The position numbers were made by a program, and so were the translations under genes. This document shows positions 1 to 9,724 of a stretch of 46,747 nucleotides of DNA, one piece after another. The stretch covers positions 1 to 46,747 of the forward strand of contig NZ_JPLE01000001.1 in the NCBI RefSeq assembly GCF_001010415.1, read 5' to 3'. Position 1 is the first letter of the stretch. Each line of letters starts with the position of its first letter. Under the pieces are notes generated by a model, which ran no database searches, was not told the DNA's origin, and saw nothing but the letters and a program-made list of their open reading frames with translations. Source of the DNA: Xanthomonas pisi DSM 18956. GTDB taxonomy: Bacteria; Pseudomonadota; Gammaproteobacteria; Xanthomonadales; Xanthomonadaceae.

Positions 1-1420
1 GGGCACCGGCAGCACCGGCGGCCTGACCGCCACCAGCAACAACGGCGCCATCACCCAGGCCGGTGCGCTTACCGTCACCGGTGTTGGAAGCATCAACGCC
101 GGCAGCGGCACGATTGCGTTGACCGATGCCAACAACGATTTCCAGGGTACGGTCGGCCTGACCGGCAATGGCATCGCCGTGACCGACCGCAGTCTGCTGC
201 AGGTCTCCTCGATCACTGGCAACAGCAGCGGCGACATTGCGCTCACTGCGCAGACGCTCGACCTGCCTGCATCGGCGATCTCCGCCGGCACCGGCAGCCT
301 GACGCTGACATCCACCGGCAGCGCCTTCAGCACCGGTGGCGCCCTGAGCGGCGCCAACGTCGTGCTCACTGCACGCGATGGCCTGACCCTGGCGCACACC
401 GTCAATGCCGGCACCGCGCTGACGCTGCGCACCACCAATGCCGCAATCAACCAGACCGGCGGCCAGTTGCTGGTCGGCGGCGCCACCACCGTCAACGCAG
501 GTTCCGGCGCCATCGCACTGGCCAATGCCAACGACTTCACTGGCGCCGTGGCGCTCACCGGCGGCGCGACACAGATCGTCGACACCAACACGCTCACCTT
601 GGGCACGCTCAATACCGGCGCGCTCAGCGTCAGCAGCAACGGCGCGTTGAATCTGGGCACCGGCAGCACCGGCGCCCTGACCGCCACCAGCAACAACGGC
701 GCCATCACCCAGGCCGGTGCGCTCACCGTCACCGGCGCAAGCAACGTCAACGCCGGCAGCGGCACGATTGCGTTGACCGATGCCAACAACGAGTTCCAGG
801 GCGCGCTCGGCCTGACCGGCAACGGCATCGCCGTGACCGACCGCAGTCTGCTGCAGGTCTCCTCGATCACTGGCAACAGCAGCGGCGACATCGCGCTCAC
901 TGCGCAGACGCTCGACCTGCCTGCATCGGCAATCTCCGCCGGCACCGGCAGCCTGACGCTCACCTCCACCGGCAGCGCCTTCAGCACCGGCGGCACTCTG
1001 AGCGGCGCCAACGTCGCGCTCATTGCGCGCGACGGACTGACCCTGGCACACACCATTAGCGCCGGCAACGCGCTGACGCTGCGCACCAGCAATGCCGCAA
1101 TCAACCAGACCGGCGGCCAGTTGCTGGTCGGCGGCGCCACCACCGTCAACGCAGGCTCTGGTGGCATCGCACTGGCCAATGCCAACGACTTCACTGGCGC
1201 CGTGGCGCTCACCGGCGGCGCGACACAGATCGTCGACACCAACACGCTCACCTTGGGCACGCTCAATACCGGCGCGCTCAGCGTCAGCAGCAACGGCGCG
1301 TTGAATCTTGGCACCGGCAGCACCGGCGCACTGACCGCCACCAGCAACAACGGCGCCATCACCCAGGCCGGTGCGCTCACCATCAACGGCGCAAGCAACC
1401 TCAACGCCGGCAGCGGGTCG
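1..1420 (+). repeat. 654-bp in-frame tandem repeats in adhesin gene
   Basis: Units start at 1, 655 and 1309, each beginning GGCACCGGCAGCACCGGC. The first two are full length (654 bp, 218 codons) and differ at scattered bases; the third is kept for only about 110 bp before diverging. The period is a multiple of three, so copy-number change would lengthen or shorten the protein without breaking its frame. Confidence 0.9.
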
Positions 1421-3556
1421 ATCGCGTTAGACAACGCCAACAACGATTTCGTCGCTGCCGTCGCCGCCACCGGCGATGGCATCGCCTTGGTCGACCGTAA
1501 CGACCTGCAACTCGCCGCCGTGCAAGGCAACGGCGATGGCCCGGTATCGCTGGATGCCGGCGGTGCGCTGCTGTTGACCTCCACAGTCGACACCGGCAGC
1601 GGTGCGCTCGATGTGATCGCGCGCGGCGGCACGCTCACCGCCACCGGTGCGCTGCGTGGCGGCGACGTGCAGCTCAGCGGTGCCAACGGCATCGTGCTTG
1701 GCAATCGCATCGTTGCGTCCGGCGGTCTGGCATTACGCAGCAACAACGCGGCGATCACCCAGAGCGCGGGCACGCTGCAGGTGGCAGGCAACAGCATGGT
1801 CGATGCCGGCAGCGGCGCGATCGTGCTGGATGCCGCCGGCAACGACTTCCAGGGGCTGTTGGCGCTCAGCGGCGGTGCCACGCGGGTGCGCGATGCCAAT
1901 GCGCTGACGCTGGATGCGCTGACCACCGGTGCGCTCGATGTCGCCAGCAACGGTGCGCTCAACCTGGGCTTCGGCGTGGTCAATGGCGACCTGGATGCCG
2001 CCAGCAACGGCGGTGCGGTGTCGCAGACCGCTGCCTTGACCGTTACCGGCGTCGCCCGCATCAACAGTGCCGGCGCTTCCATTGCGCTTGCCGATGCCGG
2101 CAACGATTTCCAGTCGGCAGTGAGCCTGGCCGGTGGCGACACCCGCGTGCGCGATCGCAATGGGCTGACGTTGGGCAACCTGGACGTGGGCACGCTGGAT
2201 GTCGCCAGCGGTGCCGCTCTCGACCTGGGCCAGGGCCGTATCGGCGGCACCCTGGTGGCGCGTAGTGGCAGTAACGGGATCGGCAGCACCGGCAGGCTGA
2301 CCGCGCAGGCGGTGGTGCGCCCGGCCGCAACCGACGCCGGCATCACCCAGCAGGGCGCGTTGACCATCGTCGGCAACAGCGTGCTCGACGCCGGCACCGG
2401 TGCCATCGTGCTCACCGATGCCGGCAACGATTTCCAGGGCAGCGTGCAGGCCAGTGGCGGCAGCATCGCCCTGGTCGATCGTAACGACCTGGCCGTGGCG
2501 GCGCAGGCGAGCGGTGCGGTCGCGCTGCAGGCTGGCGGCCAGCTCTCCACCAGCGGTGCGATCGCCGGCAACGCGGTTGCGTTGCGCAGCGGCGGCGCCC
2601 TGCAGCTGGGTCACGACATCGCCAGCGCGGGCAATCTCGGCATGCGCAGCGGCGGTGCCATCACCCAGAGCGGCGGCAGCCTGCGCGCAGCGCACCTCAG
2701 CGGCAGCGCCACCGGTGCGGCCACGCTGACCAGCGCCGGCAATGCCATCGGCACGCTCGGCGACTTCAGCGCGCAAGGCCTGGACCTGTTCAGTGCCGGC
2801 GCATTGCAGGTCAGCGGGCGCGTGGACGGCGGCACCCTGTTGCGGCTGCGCAGCGGCGATGCGTTGCTGCTGGATGGTCAGCTCAGCGCCGCGACCACCT
2901 GGCTGCAGGCGGCTGCCGGCATCCGCCAGCGCGCCGGCAGCACGATCGGCACCAACCTGCTCAGCGGCAGTGCCGGTGGCCCCGTGCTGCTGGGCGATGC
3001 CACCACCTTCATCGACAACCGCGTGGTGCGGCTGGGCGATTTCACCGCCAGCAATGGCTTCAGCCTCACCAACGCGGGCGACCTCACGCTGGTGCTGGCC
3101 AACGGCAGTCCCTACAGCGTGGACGCCGGCAACAGCGCGTTGTTGCTGTCGGTGCGGGGCGACCTGCTGCAGGAAGGCCGCGCGCCCCTGCGCGATGGCA
3201 CCGGCAACTTCTCCGCCACCGGCCGCATCGGCACCCAGCAGGACCCGATCTATCTGATCGGCACCGGCGCCCAGGTGATCGGTGCGGTGGGCGCGCCACC
3301 GGCGTACTTCAACGCCACCACCGCCGAGGGCGGGCTGCTGGACCTGAGCGGCGGCTCCAGCTTCAACGTGCCGGCCTCGGCGTTTGCCGGTCGCGCGCAG
3401 AGCTCGGCCAGCCGCACCATCGCCTTCGTCGACCTGTCCGCCAGCGGGACGCCGTATCGCGCCTTCGGCCTGGTCCGTCCCGGCCTGCGTCTGCCCGACG
3501 ACCAGCAACCGGCCTGCGACGCCGGCGACCCGGACGCGGTCTGCACCCCGCAATAA
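2..3556 (+). CDS. Large repeat-rich secreted adhesin, 3' part (TpsA/FHA-like)
   Basis: The reading frame is already open at base 2, so the gene starts left of the window; 1184 residues are visible. The sequence is almost purely Gly/Ala/Ser/Thr/Asn with recurring motifs such as NAGSGTIAL, GAITQAG and DANNDFQG. That pattern is typical of right-handed beta-helix exoproteins secreted by two-partner secretion or of giant adhesins. No beta-barrel translocator is seen at the C-terminus, which ends in a less repetitive segment with a cysteine-containing tail (PACDAGDPDAVC). This fits a TpsA-type passenger rather than a classical autotransporter. The partner TpsB gene is not in the window. Two near-identical 218-residue repeats lie at the left end. 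Role as adhesin or haemagglutinin is inferred from composition only. Confidence 0.75.
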   Translation, partial: GTGSTGGLTATSNNGAITQAGALTVTGVGSINAGSGTIALTDANNDFQGTVGLTGNGIAVTDRSLLQVSSITGNSSGDIALTAQTLDLPASAISAGTGSLTLTSTGSAFSTGGALSGANVVLTARDGLTLAHTVNAGTALTLRTTNAAINQTGGQLLVGGATTVNAGSGAIALANANDFTGAVALTGGATQIVDTNTLTLGTLNTGALSVSSNGALNLGTGSTGALTATSNNGAITQAGALTVTGASNVNAGSGTIALTDANNEFQGALGLTGNGIAVTDRSLLQVSSITGNSSGDIALTAQTLDLPASAISAGTGSLTLTSTGSAFSTGGTLSGANVALIARDGLTLAHTISAGNALTLRTSNAAINQTGGQLLVGGATTVNAGSGGIALANANDFTGAVALTGGATQIVDTNTLTLGTLNTGALSVSSNGALNLGTGSTGALTATSNNGAITQAGALTINGASNLNAGSGSIALDNANNDFVAAVAATGDGIALVDRNDLQLAAVQGNGDGPVSLDAGGALLLTSTVDTGSGALDVIARGGTLTATGALRGGDVQLSGANGIVLGNRIVASGGLALRSNNAAITQSAGTLQVAGNSMVDAGSGAIVLDAAGNDFQGLLALSGGATRVRDANALTLDALTTGALDVASNGALNLGFGVVNGDLDAASNGGAVSQTAALTVTGVARINSAGASIALADAGNDFQSAVSLAGGDTRVRDRNGLTLGNLDVGTLDVASGAALDLGQGRIGGTLVARSGSNGIGSTGRLTAQAVVRPAATDAGITQQGALTIVGNSVLDAGTGAIVLTDAGNDFQGSVQASGGSIALVDRNDLAVAAQASGAVALQAGGQLSTSGAIAGNAVALRSGGALQLGHDIASAGNLGMRSGGAITQSGGSLRAAHLSGSATGAATLTSAGNAIGTLGDFSAQGLDLFSAGALQVSGRVDGGTLLRLRSGDALLLDGQLSAATTWLQAAAGIRQRAGSTIGTNLLSGSAGGPVLLGDATTFIDNRVVRLGDFTASNGFSLTNAGDLTLVLANGSPYSVDAGNSALLLSVRGDLLQEGRAPLRDGTGNFSATGRIGTQQDPIYLIGTGAQVIGAVGAPPAYFNATTAEGGLLDLSGGSSFNVPASAFAGRAQSSASRTIAFVDLSASGTPYRAFGLVRPGLRLPDDQQPACDAGDPDAVCTPQ

Positions 3557-3563
3557 GCCCAGC

Positions 3564-3584
3564 GCCGCCGCCCACCGCGGCGGC
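3564..3584 (+). terminator. GC-rich hairpin between adhesin gene and tssA
   Basis: GCCGCCGC (3564-3571) and GCGGCGGC (3577-3584) form a perfect 8-bp stem with a 5-nt loop just after the adhesin stop. There is no T-run, so this is a possible attenuator or weak terminator, not a proven one. Confidence 0.35.
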
Positions 3585-3603
3585 TCCCCCGACGGAGCCT
3601 GCC

Positions 3604-4647
3604 ATGCACGACGACACTTCCCTGCAGACCCTGCTGGCGCCGATCAGCGACGACGCCCCGGCCGGCCCGGACCTGGAGTACGACCCGGACTTTCTGCGTC
3701 TTGAGCGCGACTCGGCCGTCCGCCCCGAGCGCACCCTGGGCGAGAGCGTCATCGCCGCCGAAGAACCCGACTGGGACAAGGTGCAGGCACTCGCATTGGA
3801 ACTGAGCCGGCGCAGCCGCGACCTGCGCATCGCCGGCAAGCTGGGCGCCGCCTGGCTGCGCCTGCGCGGCCTGCCGGGCTGGGCCGATACCCTGGCGCTG
3901 ATCCGCGGCCTGCTGGAACAGCACTGGGACAGCGTGCATCCGCAGCTGGATGCCGACGACGACAACGACCCGACCTCGCGCATCAACGCCCTGGTCGGGC
4001 TGGGCGACCCGATGGGCCTGCTCGGCGCGCTGCGCACCACGCCGTTCGTGCAATCGCCGCGGTTGGGGCGTTTCAGCCTGCGCGACCTGCGCGTGGCCAA
4101 CGGCAGCCTCAAGCTGCCCGAGGGCCAGACCGGCCCCAGCCTGGCCGAGATCGAAGCCTGCTGCCTGGACTGCACGCTGGAAACGCTGGCCGCCTCCGCC
4201 CAGGCCATCGGCGATGCGTCGGCACATGCGCGCGCCATCGATGCCTTGCTCACCGAACACGTCGGCACCGCCGCACCGGATCTACGCCCGCTGCTGACCG
4301 ACCTGCGCGAGCTGGAACGTTTCGTGCTGCCGCACTGGCAGGCGCGCGATGGCAGCGCCACCCCCGCATCGGCAGACCCCGACGCTGCGCCGGCAGGCGA
4401 GGGCATCGACGGCGCAGGCAGCAGCGCCCGCACGCCCGGTGCCATTGCCGGCCCGGACGATGTGCTGCGGCGGCTGGATGAGATCTGCGCGTATTACGCG
4501 CGCTGCGAACCGTCCAGTCCGGTCCCGATGCTGCTGCGGCGTGCGCAACGCCTGGTGGGCTGCGACTTCCTGGCGTTGATGAAGGAACTGGCCCCGGCCG
4601 GTATCGACGACCTGCAACGCGTCACCGGCCCGCTGGAAAACGGCTGA
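3604..4647 (+). CDS. tssA: Type VI secretion protein TssA/ImpA family
   Basis: The 347-residue protein matches the ImpA/TssA family. It opens with the conserved N-terminal ImpA region (APISDDAPAGPDLEYDPDF, residues about 12-30), then RRSRDLRIAGKLGAAWLRL and the GLPGWADTLALIRGLLEQHWDSVHP-type stretch. The C-terminal helical domain carries PMLLRRAQRLVG and FLALMKELAP. TssA binds the sheath, baseplate and TssJLM complex and primes tail assembly in type VI secretion. The start is supported by a GGAG about 8 nt upstream. It sits 47 bp after the adhesin gene, and no other T6SS gene lies in the window, so it may be an orphan copy or recruited to another job. Family assignment is firm; participation in an active T6SS is not shown. 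Confidence 0.85.
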   Translation: MHDDTSLQTLLAPISDDAPAGPDLEYDPDFLRLERDSAVRPERTLGESVIAAEEPDWDKVQALALELSRRSRDLRIAGKLGAAWLRLRGLPGWADTLALIRGLLEQHWDSVHPQLDADDDNDPTSRINALVGLGDPMGLLGALRTTPFVQSPRLGRFSLRDLRVANGSLKLPEGQTGPSLAEIEACCLDCTLETLAASAQAIGDASAHARAIDALLTEHVGTAAPDLRPLLTDLRELERFVLPHWQARDGSATPASADPDAAPAGEGIDGAGSSARTPGAIAGPDDVLRRLDEICAYYARCEPSSPVPMLLRRAQRLVGCDFLALMKELAPAGIDDLQRVTGPLENG

Positions 4648-4917
4648 AGTCGGCGAACGACACCGGGCAGGCCACCGTCAGGATGGCGGATAGCGCACGC
4701 CAGGCCGCAGCAGGCGTGCGATGCATGGCGACGCCGAGCAACGCACGCATCCGCTCGATGGCGGTCGTCGTCGCGCCATCAGCGGTCCCATCCATCCGCG
4801 CGGTCAAGCAGTCAATCGCAAAGGCGCGCCCCGCACCACCATCGACTGCCCTGCGGCGGCAGCCCAACCAGCCTGCCACCACTTCCGAACAAAACGCAGT
4901 CACACCGCGCTTTTGCA
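4648..4917. other. Gene-free interval after tssA
   Basis: No credible gene is seen between tssA and the heptamer repeat. The open frames crossing it have shadow-type composition and overlap the opposite-strand lipoprotein gene. Confidence 0.6.
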
Positions 4918-4966
4918 AATCCCCAATCCCGAATCTCGAATCCCGAATCCCGAATCCCGAATCACC
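4918..4966. repeat. Heptanucleotide tandem repeat (AATCCCG)n
   Basis: Seven 7-nt units run from 4918 to 4966: AATCCCC, AATCCCG, AATCTCG, three AATCCCG, then AATCACC. On the minus strand this reads GGGATTC/GGGATTG. From memory, GGGATTC/GGGATTG runs are common between genes in Xanthomonas. The last unit overlaps the stop codon of the minus-strand lipoprotein gene. Confidence 0.85.
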
Positions 4967-5261
4967 AGCGATACAGCTGCCAATACACCTTGTTGACCTT
5001 GTCCTTCTCCGCGTCGGTATGCCCGTCGTGGTCGCGGTCGTACAGGAAGTAGGGCGCACCGCGTGCGGGCGTGACGCGCACCATTTCCAGCTGGCCGTTG
5101 ACGCGGTATTCGTCGACCTTGTCGCCGTTGCCCATGGTCTTGCTGGTGACATCTGCACCGGCAGGGATACCGTCGCCGGCAGTCCCGCCGGAGGTGGTGG
5201 CACAGCCGCCGAGCAGCAGCAATGGCAGCAGCAAAAGACATGCTCTCTTCATCGTTGTCAT
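4962..5261 (-). CDS. Small DUF2782-type lipoprotein
   Basis: A protein of up to 99 residues with a type II signal peptide: basic start (MKR), a Leu-rich core and the lipobox LLGGC. A start at the second Met (5252) is equally possible and gives a more usual signal peptide. The mature part holds DEYRVNGQLEMVRVTP, PYFLYDRDHDGHTD and a Trp-rich end, which resembles the DUF2782 family of proteobacterial lipoproteins. No biochemical role is known to me. It is transcribed divergently from polA with 68 bp between the two starts, so the promoters must lie in that gap. Confidence 0.8.
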   Translation of the reverse strand: MTTMKRACLLLLPLLLLGGCATTSGGTAGDGIPAGADVTSKTMGNGDKVDEYRVNGQLEMVRVTPARGAPYFLYDRDHDGHTDAEKDKVNKVYWQLYRW

Positions 5262-5329
5262 CCGTTCTAGGTCGTCGGTGAGTATGCGCTGGGGCGGTGT
5301 GGCGCGGGTGTGCAGCGTAGAATTGCGGC

Positions 5330-8110
5330 ATGAGCAGATTAGTCCTGATCGACGGGTCCAGTTACCTGTACCGCGCGTTCCACGCGCTTCCGCCGCTGAC
5401 CAATGCCCAGGGCGAGCCCACTGGCGCCTTGTTCGGCGTGGTCAACATGCTGCGCGCCACCTTGAAGGAACGTCCCGCGTACGTCGCGTTCGTGGTGGAT
5501 GCGCCGGGCAAGACCTTTCGTGATGACTTGTATGCCGACTACAAGGCCAACCGTCCCTCGATGCCCGACGATCTGCGCGCGCAGGTGCAGCCGATGTGCG
5601 ACATCGTGCATGCGCTGGGCATCGACATCCTGCGCATCGACGGCGTGGAAGCGGACGATGTGATCGGCACGCTGGCGTTGCAAGGCGCCAGCGATGGGTT
5701 GAGCGTCACCATCTCCACCGGCGACAAGGACTTCGCCCAGCTGGTGCGTCCGGGCATCGAACTGGTCAACACCATGAGCGGCAGCCGCATGGATTCGGAC
5801 GCGGCGGTGATCGCCAAGTTCGGCGTGCGTCCCGACCAGATCGTCGACCTGCTCGCGCTGATGGGCGATGCCATCGACAACGTGCCCGGCGTGGAAAAGT
5901 GCGGCCCCAAGACCGCCGCCAAATGGCTGGCCGAATACGACTCGCTCGACGGCGTCATCGCCAACGCCGACAAGATCAAGGGCAAGATCGGCGACAACCT
6001 GCGCGCCGCATTGCCGCGGCTGCCGCTCAACCGCGAACTGGTCACCATCAAGACCGACGTGACTCTGGCCAGCGGCCCGCGCGCGCTGGACCTGCGCGAG
6101 CCCAATGCCGAAGCGCTGGCCGTGCTGTACGCCCGCTACGGCTTCAGCCAGGCCCTGCGCGAGCTGGGCGGCGCAGCGGCCGCCGGCGCGCAGACCGAAG
6201 CCATGGCCGTGGCCCGCACCGAACCCGGCCGCGCCCGCGGCACCGGCTTCGTCTCCGGCCCGGCCAGCGCGCCGGTGGATCTGGACCCGGCGCTGGCCGC
6301 GCCCGGCCAGTACGACACCATCCTCACCCAGGAACAGCTCGACAGCTGGATCGCGCGCCTGCGCACCGCCGGCCAGTTCGCGTTCGATACCGAAACCGAC
6401 AGCCTGGACCCACTCCAGGCCAACCTGATCGGCCTGAGCGTGGCCGCCGAGCCCGGCCAGGCAGCGTATCTGCCGTTCGGCCACGATTTCCCCGGCGCGC
6501 CGGCCCAGCTCGACCGTGCCCAGGCGCTGGCGCAACTGGCGCCGCTGCTCACCGACCCTGCGGTGCGCAAGCTCGGCCAGCACGGCAAGTACGACCTGCA
6601 CGTGATGCGCCGCCACGGCATCGCCCTGGCCGGCTACAGCGACGACACCCTGCTGGAGAGCTTCGTGCTCAATTCCGGCAGCGCCCGCCACGACATGGAC
6701 AGCCTGGCCAAGCGCTACCTGGGCTACGACACGGTCAAGTACGAAGACGTCTGCGGCAAGGGCGCCAAGCAGATCCCGTTTGCCCAGATCAGCCTGGACG
6801 ACGCCACCCGCTACGCCGCCGAAGACGCCGACATCACCCTGCGCCTGCACCAGGTGCTCGGCCCCAGGCTGGCCGCCGAGCCGGGCCTGGAGCGGGTCTA
6901 CCGCGACATCGAGATGCCGCTGGTGGAAGTGCTCGCCCGCATCGAGGCCAACGGCGTGTGCGTGGACGCGGCCGAACTGCGCCGCCAGAGCGCGGACCTG
7001 TCCAAGCGCATGCTCGCTGCCCAGCAGAAGGCCACCGAGCTGGCCGGGCGCAGCTTCAACCTGGATTCGCCCAAGCAGCTGCAGGCGCTGCTGTTCGACG
7101 AGCTCAAGCTCCCCGCCGTGGTCAAGACGCCCAAGGGCCAGCCCTCGACCAACGAAGAGGCGCTGGAAGCCATCGCCGACCAGCACGAGCTGCCCAGGGT
7201 GATCCTGGAGTACCGCGGCCTGACCAAGCTGCGCAGCACCTACACCGACAAGCTGCCGGAGATGATCCACCCGCAGTCCGGGCGCGTGCACACCAGCTAC
7301 CACCAGGCCGGCGCGGCCACCGGGCGGCTGTCCTCGTCCGATCCCAACCTGCAGAACATCCCGATCCGCACCGAAGACGGCCGCCGCATCCGCCGCGCCT
7401 TCGTCGCCCCGCCCGGACGCAAGCTGATCGCCTGCGACTACTCGCAGATCGAGCTGCGCATCATGGCCCACCTGTCCGGCGACCCCGGCCTGGTCGGTGC
7501 GTTCGAGTCCGGTGCCGACGTGCACCGCGCCACCGCCGCCGAGGTGTTCGGCCGCACCATCGACACCGTCAGCGCTGACGAGCGTCGCGCCGCCAAGGCG
7601 ATCAACTTCGGCCTGATGTACGGCATGAGCGCGTTCGGCCTGGCCCGCCAGCTCGGCATCGGCCGTGGCGAGGCGCAGGACTACATCGCGCTGTACTTCA
7701 GCCGTTACCCGGGCGTACGCGACTTCATGGAAACCACCCGCCAGCAGGCGCGCGACAAGGGCTACGTGGAAACGGTGTTCGGCCGCCGGCTGTATCTGGA
7801 CTTCATCAACGCCGGCAGCCAGGGCCAGCGCGCCGGCGCCGAGCGCGCCGCCATCAACGCGCCGATGCAAGGCACCGCGGCCGACATCATCAAGCGCGCC
7901 ATGGTCAGCGTGGATGGCTGGATCGCCGAGCACGCCGCACGCGCGCTGATGATCCTGCAGGTGCACGACGAACTGGTGTTCGAAGCCGAGACCGATTTCG
8001 TCGACACGCTGCTGAGCGAAGTCACCGCGCGCATGGCCTCGGCAGCGCAACTGCGCGTACCGCTGGTGGTGGATTCGGGCGTGGGCGATAACTGGGACGA
8101 GGCGCACTGA
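5330..8110 (+). CDS. polA: DNA polymerase I
   Basis: The 926-residue length and domain order match full PolA: an N-terminal 5'-3' flap exonuclease (from MSRLVLIDGSSYLYRAF, to about residue 290), a 3'-5' proofreading domain and the polymerase domain. Proofreading appears intact: Exo I FDTETDS carries D353 and E355, and the later YAAEDAD motif is present. Polymerase motif A is DYSQIELR (D703), motif B is RRAAKAINFGLMYG (K756) and motif C is LQVHDELVFE (D880). It fills gaps during repair and removes Okazaki primers. The gene is single, divergent from the lipoprotein gene, and followed by an AT-rich spacer encoding sX13. Confidence 0.98.
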   Translation: MSRLVLIDGSSYLYRAFHALPPLTNAQGEPTGALFGVVNMLRATLKERPAYVAFVVDAPGKTFRDDLYADYKANRPSMPDDLRAQVQPMCDIVHALGIDILRIDGVEADDVIGTLALQGASDGLSVTISTGDKDFAQLVRPGIELVNTMSGSRMDSDAAVIAKFGVRPDQIVDLLALMGDAIDNVPGVEKCGPKTAAKWLAEYDSLDGVIANADKIKGKIGDNLRAALPRLPLNRELVTIKTDVTLASGPRALDLREPNAEALAVLYARYGFSQALRELGGAAAAGAQTEAMAVARTEPGRARGTGFVSGPASAPVDLDPALAAPGQYDTILTQEQLDSWIARLRTAGQFAFDTETDSLDPLQANLIGLSVAAEPGQAAYLPFGHDFPGAPAQLDRAQALAQLAPLLTDPAVRKLGQHGKYDLHVMRRHGIALAGYSDDTLLESFVLNSGSARHDMDSLAKRYLGYDTVKYEDVCGKGAKQIPFAQISLDDATRYAAEDADITLRLHQVLGPRLAAEPGLERVYRDIEMPLVEVLARIEANGVCVDAAELRRQSADLSKRMLAAQQKATELAGRSFNLDSPKQLQALLFDELKLPAVVKTPKGQPSTNEEALEAIADQHELPRVILEYRGLTKLRSTYTDKLPEMIHPQSGRVHTSYHQAGAATGRLSSSDPNLQNIPIRTEDGRRIRRAFVAPPGRKLIACDYSQIELRIMAHLSGDPGLVGAFESGADVHRATAAEVFGRTIDTVSADERRAAKAINFGLMYGMSAFGLARQLGIGRGEAQDYIALYFSRYPGVRDFMETTRQQARDKGYVETVFGRRLYLDFINAGSQGQRAGAERAAINAPMQGTAADIIKRAMVSVDGWIAEHAARALMILQVHDELVFEAETDFVDTLLSEVTARMASAAQLRVPLVVDSGVGDNWDEAH

Positions 8111-8200
8111 CCCAGCAAATCACGCTGATATGCTGAATGCGCAGACCAGGCATAAGTTGCTAAAAAACATAATGCGACTGCCGCAGTTTTGGAGGAATGA

Positions 8201-8235
8201 ATAACCGTTAAATTCTACATTTTTTTAACAGTTAT
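8201..8235. promoter_or_regulatory. Inverted repeat upstream of sX13
   Basis: ATAACCGTTAAA (8201-8212) and TTTAACAGTTAT (8224-8235) pair at 11 of 12 positions across an 11-nt spacer. It lies about 30 bp upstream of the presumed sX13 -10 element in unusually AT-rich DNA. It could be an operator or part of the polA 3' end; I cannot distinguish these. Confidence 0.4.
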
Positions 8236-8263
8236 CTTCACGATCCATCAATGTGGAAAATGG

Positions 8264-8272
8264 TGTTATATC
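8264..8272 (+). promoter_or_regulatory. Extended -10 element for sX13
   Basis: TGTTATATC fits an extended -10 (TGn then TATATC, four of six matches to TATAAT). No good -35 is visible at the usual distance. Transcription would start near 8279-8286. Confidence 0.4.
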
Positions 8273-8285
8273 CCTCGACGGGCGC

Positions 8286-8400
8286 AACGCCTGTCGGCAG
8301 ATCTCTCCCATCCCCTGGAGCAGATCTCGGAGCGGAAACTCCTCCCCAAGTTTCCGTTCCCTGGCCCCGCCGACCTCCCCCTGGTCTGCGGGGCTTTTTT
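8286..8400 (+). ncRNA. sX13: sX13 small regulatory RNA
   Basis: Three consecutive stem-loops with C-rich loops are readable. SL1: AGATCT-CTCC (8299-8308) pairs with GGAG-AGATCT (8317-8327, one bulged C), loop CATCCCCT. SL2: CGGAAACT (8333-8340) pairs with AGTTTCCG (8349-8356), loop CCTCCCCA. SL3: a terminator hairpin, loop TCCCCCT, followed by six Ts. This architecture, a length of about 115 nt and the position right after polA match the published Xanthomonas sRNA sX13, an Hfq-independent virulence regulator that pairs its C-rich loops with G-rich sites near ribosome binding sites. The 5' end given assumes the published length; the sequence itself fixes only the 3' end. Confidence 0.85.
8364..8400 (+). 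terminator. Rho-independent terminator of sX13 (SL3)
   Basis: GCCCCGC-c-GACC (8364-8375), loop TCCCCCT, then GGTC-t-GCGGGGC (8383-8394) and TTTTTT (8395-8400). It is an 11-bp stem with a single T/C mismatch, the best intrinsic terminator in the window. Confidence 0.92.
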
Positions 8401-8669
8401 ATTTCCGGCATGCAGACGAACACTATCGGAATGACGCTGCAGCACAGCATCGGCAGATGCCAGCGATCTGCTGGGCAATCACAAATTTAAATAGCGATGA
8501 TTAATTCGCTCAATCAACACAGCGTTTCATTTCCCCAATTCAGTTTTAGCGATGGGAAATCTGAATGCGTGAATATGGTTGAATGACCTAACCGATCAAA
8601 GGCTCTGAGCCCAGTCCCCGCAAGGGATAATGAATTCAGCGCCTTCGGGCGTACAGGGTGGGGCAGCGC
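8401..8669. other. AT-rich spacer between sX13 and hemF
   Basis: No gene is recognised. The DNA is visibly AT-richer than its surroundings. It contains interleaved complementary segments ATTTCCC/GGGAAAT (8529-8535, 8554-8560) and ATTCAG/CTGAAT (8538-8543, 8561-8566), which could form two mutually exclusive hairpins in RNA. Confidence 0.5.
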
Positions 8670-9578
<909 letters not shown>

Positions 9579-9724
9579 CTAAGCCGTGCATTGCAGCCGG
9601 TGCGCCTGCCCGAACGTGCCCGTTTGTCGCAGGGCGATGCGATGCGCGCCGGTCGGTTGTCTGCAGCGGCTTTGTGATCAGCGCTGCGTTCGCTGTGATG
9701 GGACGCGATCGATTGGCCTGTCGC

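Noticed and set aside
1..1420. Tandem repeats as a possible CRISPR array
   Set aside because: Units are 654 bp, coding and in frame, with no short spacer/repeat alternation.
1733..3553. 606-codon antisense frame within the adhesin gene
   Set aside because: Composition is an Ala/Gly/Gln shadow of the repeats; no start context or family.
5339..8107. 922-codon open frame antisense to polA
   Set aside because: It is a shadow caused by high third-position GC; polA motifs on the plus strand are complete and the antisense product has His/Gln/Val-rich low-complexity composition.
8529..8566. Possible H-type pseudoknot downstream of sX13
   Set aside because: ATTTCCC/GGGAAAT and ATTCAG/CTGAAT are interleaved, but the connecting loop across stem 1 would have zero nucleotides, so both stems cannot form together; at most alternative hairpins.
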